Assembly: GCA_903928115.1 (NCBI GenBank)
Contig: CAIYPP010000118.1
Coordinates: forward strand, 42,217 to 106,216
Length of the DNA: 64,000 nt
Reading direction: 5' to 3'
DNA from: an uncultured Planctomycetota bacterium
Lineage (GTDB): Bacteria; Planctomycetota; UBA1135; GCA-002686595
In this document: piece by piece, positions 55,965 to 64,000 of the stretch
How positions within the stretch are numbered: the first letter of the stretch is position 1
Layout: the number at the start of each line of letters is the position of its first letter
Position numbers and translations under genes: made by a program
Notes under the pieces: model-generated
The model's input: the letters and a program-made list of their open reading frames with translations, nothing else
Told to the model about the DNA's origin: nothing
Databases searched by the model: none

Positions 55965-57041
55965 ATGAGCCCCGAAGATGACGATTTCCGCGATCCCGAC
56001 GACGAAGGGGCCGACACCGGCCGCCTCGTGCGCCTCAACAAGTACCTCGCCGACCACGGCATCGCCTCGCGCCGCAAGTGCGACGAGCTGATCGCCAAGG
56101 GCAAGGTCACGATCGACGGTGAGATCGTCACCGAGCTCGGCACCAAGATCGACCCGTCGGTCCAGCAGGTCGACGTCGATGGCGTCGTGCTGCGGCCCGA
56201 GCGTACTGAGCTCAAGTACTACCTGCTGCACAAGCCGCGGGGAGTCGTGTGCACCAATGAGCGCCGTGAGGCACGCATGCGCGCGATCGACCTCGTCACC
56301 GATCCGTCCAAGGGCCGCATCTACACGGTCGGGCGCCTCGACGAGGACTCGACGGGTCTGATCCTGCTCACCAACGATGGCGAGTTTTCGAACCGCATCG
56401 CGCATCCGCGCTACGGCGTGACGAAGACGTACTCGGTCAAGGTGCGTGGCCGCATCGAGGGCGAGGCGATCGAGAAGGTGCAGAAGGGCGTGCGCCTCTC
56501 GGAGGGCTGGACTGCGCCGGCGTTCGTGAAGGTGCTCAAGCGCACGAACGAGTGGTCGCTGCTCACCTGCACGCTCAACGAAGGCAAGAACCGCGAGGTG
56601 CGCCGCATGTTCGCGGCGGTGGGCTACAACGTGCTCATGCTGCGACGCACGCACATCGGAACGCTCTCCGATCGTTCGCTGCACGAGGGACAGTGGCGTC
56701 CGCTGCTGCGCGCGGAAGTCGCCGAGCTGCTCGGCCAGTCGAAGGCGAGTGGGCGTGCCGCGCCGCTCGAAGACAAGCGCAAGGACCCGCGTACGCGCTT
56801 CTTCGCGACGCAGGCGCCGCAGGGGCCGGGGCCGGAGCGCCGCGGCGTGCGCACGGGCGAGAAGTATCGCCGCGACCGCCGCCGCAGCCTGGAGCGGATC
56901 GCGCCGCGCGAAGATCAGGGCCGTCGCGGCCGCGGCGATCGCCGCCGCAAGCTGCGCGAGATCGGCAAGGAACTGCCTCAGGGCCAGAAGGGACCGCCGA
57001 AGAAGACCGGCGGAAAGTGGAAGAAGTGGGGGAGCTCCTGA
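55965..57041 (+). CDS. RluB/RsuA-type rRNA pseudouridine synthase
   Basis: A 358-residue enzyme. N-terminal S4 RNA-binding domain (RLVRLNKYLADHGIASRRKCDEL), then the catalytic domain with YLLHKPRGVVCTN, the catalytic Asp in GRLDEDSTGLILLTNDG, and EGKNREVRRMFAAVGY. The family acts on 23S or 16S rRNA; RluB-like by overall length. The last 100 residues are an unusual strongly basic tail (RKDPRTRFFATQ; KYRRDRRRSLERIAPREDQG; GRRGRGDRRRKLREIG) that probably binds RNA. Its TGA shares a base with the ATG of the M16 protease gene. Confidence 0.88.
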   Translation: MSPEDDDFRDPDDEGADTGRLVRLNKYLADHGIASRRKCDELIAKGKVTIDGEIVTELGTKIDPSVQQVDVDGVVLRPERTELKYYLLHKPRGVVCTNERREARMRAIDLVTDPSKGRIYTVGRLDEDSTGLILLTNDGEFSNRIAHPRYGVTKTYSVKVRGRIEGEAIEKVQKGVRLSEGWTAPAFVKVLKRTNEWSLLTCTLNEGKNREVRRMFAAVGYNVLMLRRTHIGTLSDRSLHEGQWRPLLRAEVAELLGQSKASGRAAPLEDKRKDPRTRFFATQAPQGPGPERRGVRTGEKYRRDRRRSLERIAPREDQGRRGRGDRRRKLREIGKELPQGQKGPPKKTGGKWKKWGSS

Positions 57042-58399
57042 TGGCGACGGAGACAGCTGCGCTCGACACCTTCGTGAAGGACGCGACGCGCGTCAGCGAA
57101 CATCGCCTCGCGAACGGAATGAAGGTGCTGCTCGTCGAGCGGCACTCGGATCCGGTTGTCGCCGTGATGGTCTGGTACAAGGTCGGCGCGCGCAACGAGC
57201 GCGAGCACGAGGCCGGAATCTCGCACTTCCTCGAGCACATGATGTTCAAGGGCTCGCCCCGCTTCGCGAAGGGCGAGATCGATCGCATCACCACCACGCT
57301 CGGCGGCAGCAACAACGCCTTCACCAGCTCGGACCACACGGCGTATTGGTTCGAGCTCGCCAGCGATCGCTGGGAGAAGGCGCTCGAGATCGAGGCGGAC
57401 CGCATGCGCGCGGTGCTGCTCGAACCCAAGGAGTTCGACAGCGAGCGCGCGGTGGTGCTCGAAGAACTCGCGATGGGCTTGGACGAGCCGTGGCGTCGTC
57501 TCACGGACCTCGTGCAGGGAACGCTGTTCCTGCGTCATCCCTACCGACGTCCGGTGATTGGCCACGCGGACGCTCTCAAGCGCATGAGCGTCGCCGACAT
57601 GCGCGACTATCACCGTCGCTTCTATCACCCGGGCAACGCAACGCTCGTCATCTGCGGTGACATCTCGCCTGCCGATGCGCTCGCGAAGGCGCGCACGCAC
57701 TTCGAGGCCATCCCGTGTGGCGTGCCGTTCGAAGAGGCGGATCCGTTCCGGCCGACGGAGGAGCCCGCGAGCGGAGAGCGGCGCGTGAAGGTCGCGTGGG
57801 ACGACGAGGGCAAGCGTCTGTGCATCGCGTGGCCCACCGCAAAGGTCGGAAGCGACGACGACGCGACGCTCGATGTGATCTCGACGCTGCTCACTGGAGG
57901 GCGTCTCTCGCGCCTCCAGAATCGCCTCGTGATCGAGACGGAGCTCGCGACCAGCGTCTCTTCGCACAACGACGCTCGCGTCGAAGGCGGCGTCTTCTGG
58001 ATCTTCGCGGAGTGCGCGCAGGGCGCGAGCCCGGCAAAGCTCGAGGCGGAGCTCGACCGCGAGCTCGAGCGCCTCGCGGCCGAGAAAGTTCCGACCCGCG
58101 AGCTCGCGCGCGTGCGTTCGCTGCTGGAGGCCGCGGAGGCGTACGACCACGAGACGGCGAGCGACGTCGCCGAGCAGATCGGCGAGGCAGCGGTCGACGC
58201 GCATTGGAAGCTCGCGTTCGAATCGCTGTCGAACGCGCTCGCGGTCGATGCGACTCGGATCCGTGACTGTGCGCAACGGCTCCTCGCGCGCGAGCGTCGT
58301 GTCGTCGGCTGGTGCATGCCAGCGAAGCCCGCCGAGCCCGCGCCGAAGCCTGCGCGCAAGCGGGGGGGCCGCGCTCCGCGTCGGGGAGCCAAGCGTTGA
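57041..58399 (+). CDS. M16 zinc protease, catalytic subunit
   Basis: A 452-residue inverzincin peptidase. Active site H62-F-L-E65-H66 (SHFLEHMMFKG), with the distal glutamate in VVLEELAMGLDEP about 76 residues later. The second M16 half (from about 190) is present. It ends in a Lys/Arg-rich tail (AKPAEPAPKPARKRGGRAPR). No signal peptide, so it is predicted cytoplasmic. It is coupled to the next gene, a paralogue lacking the metal site, and the two probably form the heterodimer typical of bacterial M16B pairs. Confidence 0.9.
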   Translation: MATETAALDTFVKDATRVSEHRLANGMKVLLVERHSDPVVAVMVWYKVGARNEREHEAGISHFLEHMMFKGSPRFAKGEIDRITTTLGGSNNAFTSSDHTAYWFELASDRWEKALEIEADRMRAVLLEPKEFDSERAVVLEELAMGLDEPWRRLTDLVQGTLFLRHPYRRPVIGHADALKRMSVADMRDYHRRFYHPGNATLVICGDISPADALAKARTHFEAIPCGVPFEEADPFRPTEEPASGERRVKVAWDDEGKRLCIAWPTAKVGSDDDATLDVISTLLTGGRLSRLQNRLVIETELATSVSSHNDARVEGGVFWIFAECAQGASPAKLEAELDRELERLAAEKVPTRELARVRSLLEAAEAYDHETASDVAEQIGEAAVDAHWKLAFESLSNALAVDATRIRDCAQRLLARERRVVGWCMPAKPAEPAPKPARKRGGRAPRRGAKR

Positions 58400-59667
58400 G
58401 CTCCCATGTCGCCGTCCGGCTCGACATCGAGCGTTTCACGCTGCGTTGCGGTGCGCGCTTGCTCGTGTCCCAGCGTCCCGGTGCACCGGTCACGGCGATT
58501 CAGATGCACTTGCGCGGCGGGCACTCGCTCGACCCCGCCGGTCGCGAGGGCACCGCGCTGCTCGCGGGCGCATTGCTCGACCAAGGCACGAAACGTCACA
58601 CCGAGGAAGAGATCGCCGATGCCCTCGAGACGCACGGCGGCTCGCTTTCCGGCGAGTCGAACGGTCTCTCCGGCTCGATCGCGGCGCCGCACTGGAAGCT
58701 CTTGCTCGAGCTCTTTGGCGAGCTCGTCACGACACCGAGCTATCCTGCGCAGGAGTTCCGACGACAGAAAGCGCGGCTCCTCGACCGTTTGCTGATCGAG
58801 CGCGACGACCCGCGCACGCAGGGCGATCGTCTCTTCCGCGAGCTCGTCTACGGCGGTCATTGGCTCGGCCGCTCTGCGAGCGGCACGCTGGAGAGCGTGC
58901 GCAAGATCGAGCGGGGGCACGTACTGCGCTTCCACCGCGAACATTGGCTCGCCAAGCGCGCGGTGATTGCGGTGTGCGGCGACGTGGAGGCGGAGCAGGT
59001 TCGCCGCGTGCTCGATCGCGCGCTCAGCGCGTGGACGCCCGGTGAGGACTTGCCCTACCCGGAGATCGAGCTGCCGCCGCGGGCCGAGCGCCGCGCCGTG
59101 TTCCACGCGAAGCGCGAGCAGGTCCACGTGTTCCTCGGACACCTCGGCATCCGCCGCAGTGACCCGGACTACCACGCCCTCGTCGTGCTCGATCACGTGC
59201 TCGGCACGGGCCCCGGTTTCACGAATCGGGTCGCGATGCGGCTGCGCGACGAGCTGGGGCTCGCGTACACCGTCAGCGCCAACATCCACGGCTCGGCGGG
59301 GAGCTACCCCGGCACGTTCAAGGCCTACATCGGCACGAGCCCCGACAAGGTCAAGACGGCCATCGACGGCTTCCGCGCCGAGATGCGTCGCATGCAGGAC
59401 GAGCGCGTGGGCGACGCCGAGCTGCAGGTTGCCAAGGACTACGTGGTGGGCTCCTTCGCGCTCTCGTTCCAGCGCGCATCGCGCCGCGCGGAGTACATGA
59501 TCGCGGCCGAGCGGTTCGCGCTGCCGGCCGACAACCTCGAGCGTGCGCCGCGCATCTACGCGGCCGTCACTGCCGACGACTTGCAGCGCGTCGCGCGCCG
59601 CCATCTGCGCCCCGACGAGTGCTGCATCGCAGCGGCTGGGCCGCTGCGCGAGTCGGACTTGGGCTGA
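58396..59667 (+). CDS. M16 protease-like, non-catalytic subunit
   Basis: A 423-residue M16 homologue. Homology starts at once (LDIERFTLRCGARLLVSQRPGAPVTAIQMHLRGG), so TTG 58396 (TTGA overlap with the preceding stop) is the likely start; no in-frame ATG or GTG is close. The HxxEH position is replaced by GTALLAGALLDQGT, so it cannot bind zinc. It keeps the conserved R-Y pair of the non-catalytic subunit (RLRDELGLAYTVSA). It is the partner of the preceding protease. Confidence 0.88.
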   Translation: MSSHVAVRLDIERFTLRCGARLLVSQRPGAPVTAIQMHLRGGHSLDPAGREGTALLAGALLDQGTKRHTEEEIADALETHGGSLSGESNGLSGSIAAPHWKLLLELFGELVTTPSYPAQEFRRQKARLLDRLLIERDDPRTQGDRLFRELVYGGHWLGRSASGTLESVRKIERGHVLRFHREHWLAKRAVIAVCGDVEAEQVRRVLDRALSAWTPGEDLPYPEIELPPRAERRAVFHAKREQVHVFLGHLGIRRSDPDYHALVVLDHVLGTGPGFTNRVAMRLRDELGLAYTVSANIHGSAGSYPGTFKAYIGTSPDKVKTAIDGFRAEMRRMQDERVGDAELQVAKDYVVGSFALSFQRASRRAEYMIAAERFALPADNLERAPRIYAAVTADDLQRVARRHLRPDECCIAAAGPLRESDLG

Positions 59668-59673
59668 CGCAGG

Positions 59674-60057
59674 TCAGTTTGCCGCGTTCGTCTTGTCGAC
59701 GGAGACTTGCAGGCCCTCGCTGGTCGCGAAGTAGCACTCGGTCTGAGCACCGCGTGCGTCGGCGCGCAGCACGAGTCGTATCTCTCCATCCGCTCGCTTC
59801 CAGCTGAAGCTGCGGCCTCCGACCCCGAGCTCGCCTTGGTCGAGCAGGATGCCGCTCTTGTCGAGCGCGACGAAGCTGATGCGGCCGGGCCCTTGGTTGT
59901 CGAGGCGTAGCTGAAGCGCCGGGGGCGCGGTCCAGCGCACGTGGCATGTCGCCTCTCCGTTGGATCCGAGCGTCATCCGGTGCCGCACGGAGTGGGACGT
60001 GGCGACGAGCACGCAGGAGGTGGCCAGCAGGGCTGCGATGACAGCAGAGCGGAGCAT
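59674..60057 (-). CDS. Small secreted protein, function unknown
   Basis: A 127-residue protein with a signal-like N-terminus (SAVIAALLATSCVLVATSHS), which includes a possible lipobox Cys at 15. The mature part is beta-rich (TCHVRWTAPPALQLRLDNQ; RISFVALDKSGILLDQGELG; GGRSFSWKRADGEIRLVLRAD). No family recognised. It converges with the M16 pair (6-base gap) and diverges from the aminopeptidase gene. Confidence 0.6.
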   Translation of the reverse strand: MLRSAVIAALLATSCVLVATSHSVRHRMTLGSNGEATCHVRWTAPPALQLRLDNQGPGRISFVALDKSGILLDQGELGVGGRSFSWKRADGEIRLVLRADARGAQTECYFATSEGLQVSVDKTNAAN

Positions 60058-60111
60058 CGCGAGAGAGTAGCGCGCGAATTCTCGGCCGAAAACGGTCAGA
60101 ATGAGTCAGCC

Positions 60112-61971
60112 ATGGACCGTCTCGTTTCCGCGCTCCTCGCGCTCGTTCCGCTCATCTCCTGCCAAGCCATGCATTCGCAACCCCAACCGACAGCATTCGC
60201 CCGCGACATCCATTCCCATGGCGAGCCGGAGAAGGTCCGCGTGCGCCACGTGGCGCTCGAGCTCGAACTCGACTTCGCGGCCCAGCTCGCACGCGGCTCG
60301 GCGCGGCTCGATCTCGAACGCAGCGATCGCGACGCTCCGCTCGTGCTCGACGTGGAGTCGCTCGAGATTCGGTCGGTGACCAGCTCCGTCGGTGGTTCGC
60401 GCGAGTTTTCGTTGGGTGAGCGTGATGCCGCGCTCGGTCAGAAACTCTCGATCCGGCTTCTGCCTGCCGACACCTCCGTGACGGTCCACTACGCGACGAC
60501 TCGCGGTGCTCAAGCCATGCAGTGGCTGCAGCCCGAGCAGACGGCCGGCGGCCGACATCCCTTCCTCTTCACGCAGGGTCAGTCGATCCTGACGCGCAGT
60601 TGGATTCCGCTGCAGGACTCGCCCGGAGTCCGCGTGACCTATGAGGCGGCAATCCGCGCGCCGGAGGGCCTGACGGTCGTGATGAGCGCGGAGCAGCTCG
60701 GCCGGGGCGATGACGGGCGCTGGCGCTTCCGCATGCAGGAGCCGATCCCGCCGTATCTGATTGCCCTCGCATGCGGCGCGCTCGAGTTCCGCGCTATTTC
60801 ACAGCGCGCGGGCGTTTGGGCGGAGCCGAGCATCGTCGCGGGTGCGCGAGCCGAGCTCGAGGACACCGAGCGCATGGTGCAGCAGGCCGAGTCGCTCTTC
60901 GGGCCCTACCGCTGGGGACGCTACGACCTCGTGATCCTGCCGCCGTCGTTCCCCTTCGGCGGCATGGAGAATCCGCGGCTCACGTTCGCCACGCCGACGA
61001 TCCTCGCCGGAGACCGCTCGCTCGTCGGGCTCGTCGCGCACGAACTGGCTCACTCGTGGTCGGGAAATCTCGTCACGAACGCGACGTGGCGCGACTTCTG
61101 GCTCAACGAAGGCTTCACAGTGTATTTCGAGCAGCGCATCATGGAGCGCGTCTTCGGGCCGGAGCGAAGCGCGATGGAGAAGGTGCTCGCGCGCCGCGAC
61201 CTCGAGCTGGAGATGGCGGGTCTCGAGCCGTGGCAACAGGTGCTGCACTGCGACCTCGCCGGGCATCACCCCGACGATGGGTTCAGCTCCGTGCCCTACG
61301 AAAAAGGCGCTCTGCTCCTGCGCCGTATCGAAGAGCTCGTGGGGCGCGCAGAATTCGACCGTTTCCTGCGCGGCTGGTTCGATGGCCACGCGTTCGAGAG
61401 CGTCACCACGCAGGAGTTCCTCGTCTCGCTGGAACGCGAGCTCCTCTCGCGTCACCCCGACGCACGTGCGCAGCTCGACCTGCAGGCTTGGCTGTATGCG
61501 CCGGGCCTCCCCGCAGACGCGCCGCGCCCCGAGTCCACGCTGCTCGCGGCCGTCGATCGCGAAGTCGAGCGCTGGACCGCGGGGGCACGTGCGGAGGAGC
61601 TCGTCACATCGGGCTGGGTCACGCAGCAGTGGCTCCGCTTCCTCGACGCGCTGCCCGACGAGCTGCGTGTCACTCAGCTCGCCGAGCTCGACCGCGTGTT
61701 CGGCTTCACGCGCTCGGGCAACTCCGAGATCCTCTGTGCGTGGCTCGTGATCTGCGCGCACAACCGCTACAGCGCCGCAGACACCGCGATGGCGGACTTT
61801 CTCATGCGCGTTGGCCGCCGCAAGTTCCTGAAGCCGATCTACGTCGAACTCGCGAAAACCCCGGAGGGACTGCGGCGCGCACGAGAGATCTATGCTCTCG
61901 CGCGGCCGCGCTACCACGCCGTCGCCACGCGCACGCTCGACGAGCTGCTGCTTGCGTCGAACGCCAAGTAG
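60112..61971 (+). CDS. M1 aminopeptidase lipoprotein (leukotriene A4 hydrolase-like)
   Basis: A 619-residue zinc aminopeptidase. Lipoprotein signal LLALVPLISC (Cys17) places it on the membrane outside the cytoplasm. Exopeptidase motif GGMEN (283-287), zinc site H310-E-L-A-H314 with E333 (WLNEGFTVYFEQ), and the C-terminal helical domain of the LTA4H type (from about 460; YAPGLPADAPRPEST, then FLMRVGRRKFLKPIYVELAK). Length matches the bacterial and yeast LTA4H group. It releases N-terminal residues from peptides and probably aids peptide uptake. Ends with TAG. Confidence 0.92.
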   Translation: MDRLVSALLALVPLISCQAMHSQPQPTAFARDIHSHGEPEKVRVRHVALELELDFAAQLARGSARLDLERSDRDAPLVLDVESLEIRSVTSSVGGSREFSLGERDAALGQKLSIRLLPADTSVTVHYATTRGAQAMQWLQPEQTAGGRHPFLFTQGQSILTRSWIPLQDSPGVRVTYEAAIRAPEGLTVVMSAEQLGRGDDGRWRFRMQEPIPPYLIALACGALEFRAISQRAGVWAEPSIVAGARAELEDTERMVQQAESLFGPYRWGRYDLVILPPSFPFGGMENPRLTFATPTILAGDRSLVGLVAHELAHSWSGNLVTNATWRDFWLNEGFTVYFEQRIMERVFGPERSAMEKVLARRDLELEMAGLEPWQQVLHCDLAGHHPDDGFSSVPYEKGALLLRRIEELVGRAEFDRFLRGWFDGHAFESVTTQEFLVSLERELLSRHPDARAQLDLQAWLYAPGLPADAPRPESTLLAAVDREVERWTAGARAEELVTSGWVTQQWLRFLDALPDELRVTQLAELDRVFGFTRSGNSEILCAWLVICAHNRYSAADTAMADFLMRVGRRKFLKPIYVELAKTPEGLRRAREIYALARPRYHAVATRTLDELLLASNAK

Positions 61972-61975
61972 CGCG

Positions 61976-62977
61976 CTACTTCACCTGCTTCAGCTTGGTG
62001 ATGCGGCCTAGGTAGTTCCAGTCGAGCACATAGATGTCGCCGTTCGCGGCGAAGTGCGCGCAGTGGGGTGAGAGGAACTCGCCGTCCTTCCACTGCTCGC
62101 GCGGCACGCCATTCTGCGCGCGCTTGGCGGGGTCTGGGTTGTCGCCGAGGTGGCCGAGCACCGCGAGCTTGCGGTCCATCACCGTGATTCGACCGGCGAG
62201 ATCCGCGATCACCGTCCGCTCGCCCTGCTGATGCATGTGGCAGGGACGGCGCACGTCGGTCGCCACCACGCCGAGCGGCGCTCCTTCGAGCGTGAACGAC
62301 TGCACTCGCTGATTCTCGCGATCCGCGACGAGCAGCACCGGCTTGTCGCCGCTCGCGTCGATCCAGATGCCGTGCGGCGTGCGCAGCTTGCCCACCTCGC
62401 TGCCGCCGCCGCCAAACGTGCGGATGTACTTGCGTTCCTTGTCGTACTGATGGATGTACGAGCGCCCGTAGCCGTCGGCGACGTAGATCGTCCCGTCGCG
62501 CGCGACCGCCACGCTCGTCGGGTTGTATTGCCCTGCGTTCTAGTAGACCTTCGCTTCCTCGGGCCAGCCGAGGGTCCACAGGATTTCGCCATCGAGCGTC
62601 GCTTTCAGGACTTCGTGGCGGCCGGTGTGCGTGAGGTACAGGTACTCGCGCTCGCCTTCCTTCACGATGCACATGCCGTGCAGGCCACCCGCGAGCTCCT
62701 TGCCCCAGCTCTTCACGAACGTGCCGTCCGCCTCGAACACGATCACCGCGTGCTCTGTGTCCGTGTTCATGTAGACGCGGTTCTTCGAGTCGACCACCAC
62801 GCAGCCGTGCGTGTTGCCGAAGCTCATTCCCTCGGGCAGCTTGCCCCAGCCGCGCTGCCATTCGTAGGCGACCTTGTCGCTTGCGAGCATCACGCGCTCT
62901 TGCGCAGGCACTTGGAAGGCGGCAAGCGCGAAGAGCGCGACCGCGGAGGCGAGTAGGACGATGCGCGTGGGCTTCAT
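61976..62977 (-). CDS. Secreted NHL-repeat protein, interrupted by an in-frame UAG
   Basis: A 333-codon frame from ATG 62977. Signal peptide (VLLASAVALFALAAFQVPAQ), then beta-propeller repeats: FGNTHGCVVVDSKNRVYMNTD, GGLHGMCIVKEGEREYLYLT, and after the stop SVAVARDGTIYVADGYGRSY, RTPHGIWIDASGDKPVLLVA and LSPHCAHFAANGDIYVLDWN. Codon 146 is TAG (62540-62542), between EEAKVY and NAGQYNPTS; homologues usually have Lys or a similar polar residue there. Frame and repeat spacing are otherwise intact, so it is a single base change from a full gene. Nonsense mutation, sequencing error or readthrough are possible. Reinitiation at GTG 62512 would lack export and half the propeller. Confidence 0.78.
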
Positions 62978-63066
62978 GGGGTCAAGGCTACCGGTCGCGC
63001 CGCCGCCAGCGCGAGCCCTGCCCGCGATTGACGCGCCGCAGGTCGAGCCCGATGCTCGCGCCCCTC

Positions 63067-63714
63067 ATGGCGGGCGATCTCGACACGGTGCTCTTCGATC
63101 TCGACGGCACGCTCATCGATTCGATCGAGCTGATCCGTCAGAGCTACGTCCACACCCTCGCGGTGCACGGCTTGCCGCAGGCGGACCCGCAGTTCTGGCT
63201 GGAAGGCCTCGGTCGCCCGCTGCGCTGGCAGTTCGCGCAGTTCACCTCCGACCCCGGGGAGGTCGAGCGCATGGTCGCGACCTATCGCACCCACAACCTT
63301 GCGCACCACGACGCTCTGGTCACCGCGTTTCCCGGCGCTGTCGACGCCGTCGCGGAGCTCCATGCGCGCGGTCTGCGCCTCGGCATCGTGACGAGCAAGA
63401 TGCGCGCGGGAGCCTACCGCGGTCTGCGCTGGTGCGGCTTTCGCGAGGAATGGTTCACCGCCGTCGTCGGCGCCGATGACGTCCGTGAGCACAAGCCGCA
63501 TCCCGAGCCCTGTGAGCGCGCTCTCGCGCTGCTCGGCTCTCACGCCTCGCGCGCCGTGATGGTGGGCGACTCACCGCACGACCTCGCCTCCGGCCGCGGC
63601 GCCGGCACGCGCACCGCGGCAGTCTCCTGGGGCCCTTTCCCTCACGAGACCCTGCGCGCGACCGAGCCCGACCACTGGCTCGACCACCCCAGCGACCTCG
63701 CGCGCCTCGCCTAG
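63067..63714 (+). CDS. HAD-family phosphatase, Gph/PpaX-like
   Basis: A 215-residue HAD phosphatase. Motif I LFDLDGTLIDS (nucleophile D11, acid D13), a helical cap (about 20-85), motif II IVTSKM, motif III lysine in REHKPHPEPC, and motif IV VMVGDSPHDLASGRGAG. It is of the phosphoglycolate phosphatase or pyrophosphatase (PpaX) group; substrate not deducible. ATG 63067 is close to motif I as usual; ATG 63052 is the alternative. Ends with TAG before a hairpin region. Confidence 0.85.
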   Translation: MAGDLDTVLFDLDGTLIDSIELIRQSYVHTLAVHGLPQADPQFWLEGLGRPLRWQFAQFTSDPGEVERMVATYRTHNLAHHDALVTAFPGAVDAVAELHARGLRLGIVTSKMRAGAYRGLRWCGFREEWFTAVVGADDVREHKPHPEPCERALALLGSHASRAVMVGDSPHDLASGRGAGTRTAAVSWGPFPHETLRATEPDHWLDHPSDLARLA

Positions 63715-63760
63715 GCACCGCGTGCCAGCGCTTCGGTCCCGTTCGTCTGGCTCCTGCGTC

Positions 63761-63795
63761 AAAACACAGCGGGCGGCCCATGTCGGACCGCCCGC
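63761..63795 (-). terminator. Intrinsic terminator of a minus-strand transcript entering from the right
   Basis: GCGGGCGG (63769-63776) pairs with CCGCCCGC (63788-63795). Reading the minus strand, the stem is followed by TGTGTTTT (T run 63761-63764). It therefore ends a transcript coming from beyond 64000 or starting in the region 63800-64000. It may also help stop the plus-strand HAD gene, though no T run follows on that side. Confidence 0.7.
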
Positions 63796-64000
63796 CGTGC
63801 TTGGATCACCGGCTCGCGCCGGTGGTTCCGCGATCGTTCAGAGGTAAGCCCCGGTTCGTTTCGGCGCCGCCGGAACGAAATCGGAGAGCCCGGTGGGCTC
63901 TCCGATAGGGGATCCCCCGAGCAGCGCCGCAGGCGCTGCGCTGGCTGAAGCTCGTTGCAACAACGCCTTCGGTCTCATGCTCGGCCCTGTCGCGCGAAAC
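63796..64000. other. Hairpin-rich region with no clear gene
   Basis: Several perfect or near-perfect hairpins occur in 200 bases: CACCGGC-TCGC-GCCGGTG (63807-63824), ATCGGAGAGCCC with GGGCTCTCCGAT (63880-63891 and 63895-63906), and GCAGCGCC-GCA-GGCGCTGC (63921-63939). A minus-strand T-run terminator lies just to the left. A structured noncoding RNA or the 3-prime end of one running off the window is possible. I could not match it to RNase P, tmRNA, 6S or SRP RNA. The minus-strand frame is open but its codons look unlike the other genes. Confidence 0.45.

Noticed and set aside
63796..64000. RNase P RNA, tmRNA, 6S or SRP RNA at the right edge
   Set aside because: The minus strand has a superficially similar GGGGCTTACC, but the universally conserved RNase P blocks are missing, no tmRNA tag or SRP domain is seen, and no family could be assigned by eye.

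Overview
The window is about 64 kb of very GC-rich, densely packed bacterial DNA. The best lineage indicator is at the left edge: a Planctomycete-type cytochrome/DUF1549/LamG/DUF1553 protein coupled to a DUF1501 protein, a pairing typical of Planctomycetota and relatives. Secreted squalene-cyclase-fold proteins, many lipoproteins and a Tad/Flp pilus fit a deep-branching, high-GC planctomycete, but no rRNA gene is present to confirm this. I see no tRNA, rRNA, CRISPR array, insertion sequence or prophage. Packing is extreme: 18 gene pairs overlap by exactly 4 bases (ATGA, GTGA or TTGA), which implies widespread translational coupling.

Layout. 1-6.3 kb (minus): conditioned-medium-factor-like hydrolase, PSCyt1/DUF1549/DUF1553 protein and DUF1501 protein. 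6.3-7.9 kb (plus): DUF1257-like membrane protein and an AlkB-type dioxygenase. 7.9-17 kb (minus): Tad/Flp pilus operon tadV-tadE-cpaB-cpaC-cpaF-tadB-tadC-cpaD-like-tadD and three tandem Flp prepilins, ending at a strong terminator; a TadG-like gene diverges at 17 kb. 18-25 kb: VWA protein, double DUF350 protein, glycosyltransferase, zinc-ribbon membrane protein, apaG and a lipoprotein. 25-28 kb (minus): a Fur-family regulator and a lipoprotein-type catalase-peroxidase. 28-40 kb: small secreted protein, GT39-like membrane protein, clpB, DUF1801, pdxJ-dapA, two secreted cyclase-fold proteins, a coiled-coil protein, rsmD-nagA. 40-42 kb: divergent arsenic locus (arsC; arsR-acr3). 42-45 kb: D-threonine-aldolase-like enzyme, DUF3500 and DUF2256 proteins. 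45-54 kb (plus): eight coupled genes, recN-RDD-RDD-spoIIM-DUF4129-DUF4350-moxR-DUF58. 54-64 kb: TPR lipoprotein, a thioredoxin-like selenoprotein candidate, a pseudouridine synthase, an M16 protease pair, an M1 aminopeptidase lipoprotein, an NHL-repeat protein, a HAD phosphatase and a hairpin-rich right end.

The most notable signal is at 55643-55645. An in-frame UGA replaces the first cysteine of a thioredoxin WCGPC motif, and the reading frame continues with the rest of the fold, including the cis-proline. This is best read as selenocysteine (W-Sec-G-P-C) in a secreted redox protein with an extra helical domain. Two other conserved genes, cpaF (13160-13162) and the NHL protein (62540-62542), carry in-frame UAG codons. 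UAG ends at least 13 other genes here, so those two look like nonsense mutations, sequencing errors or local readthrough, not a changed code.
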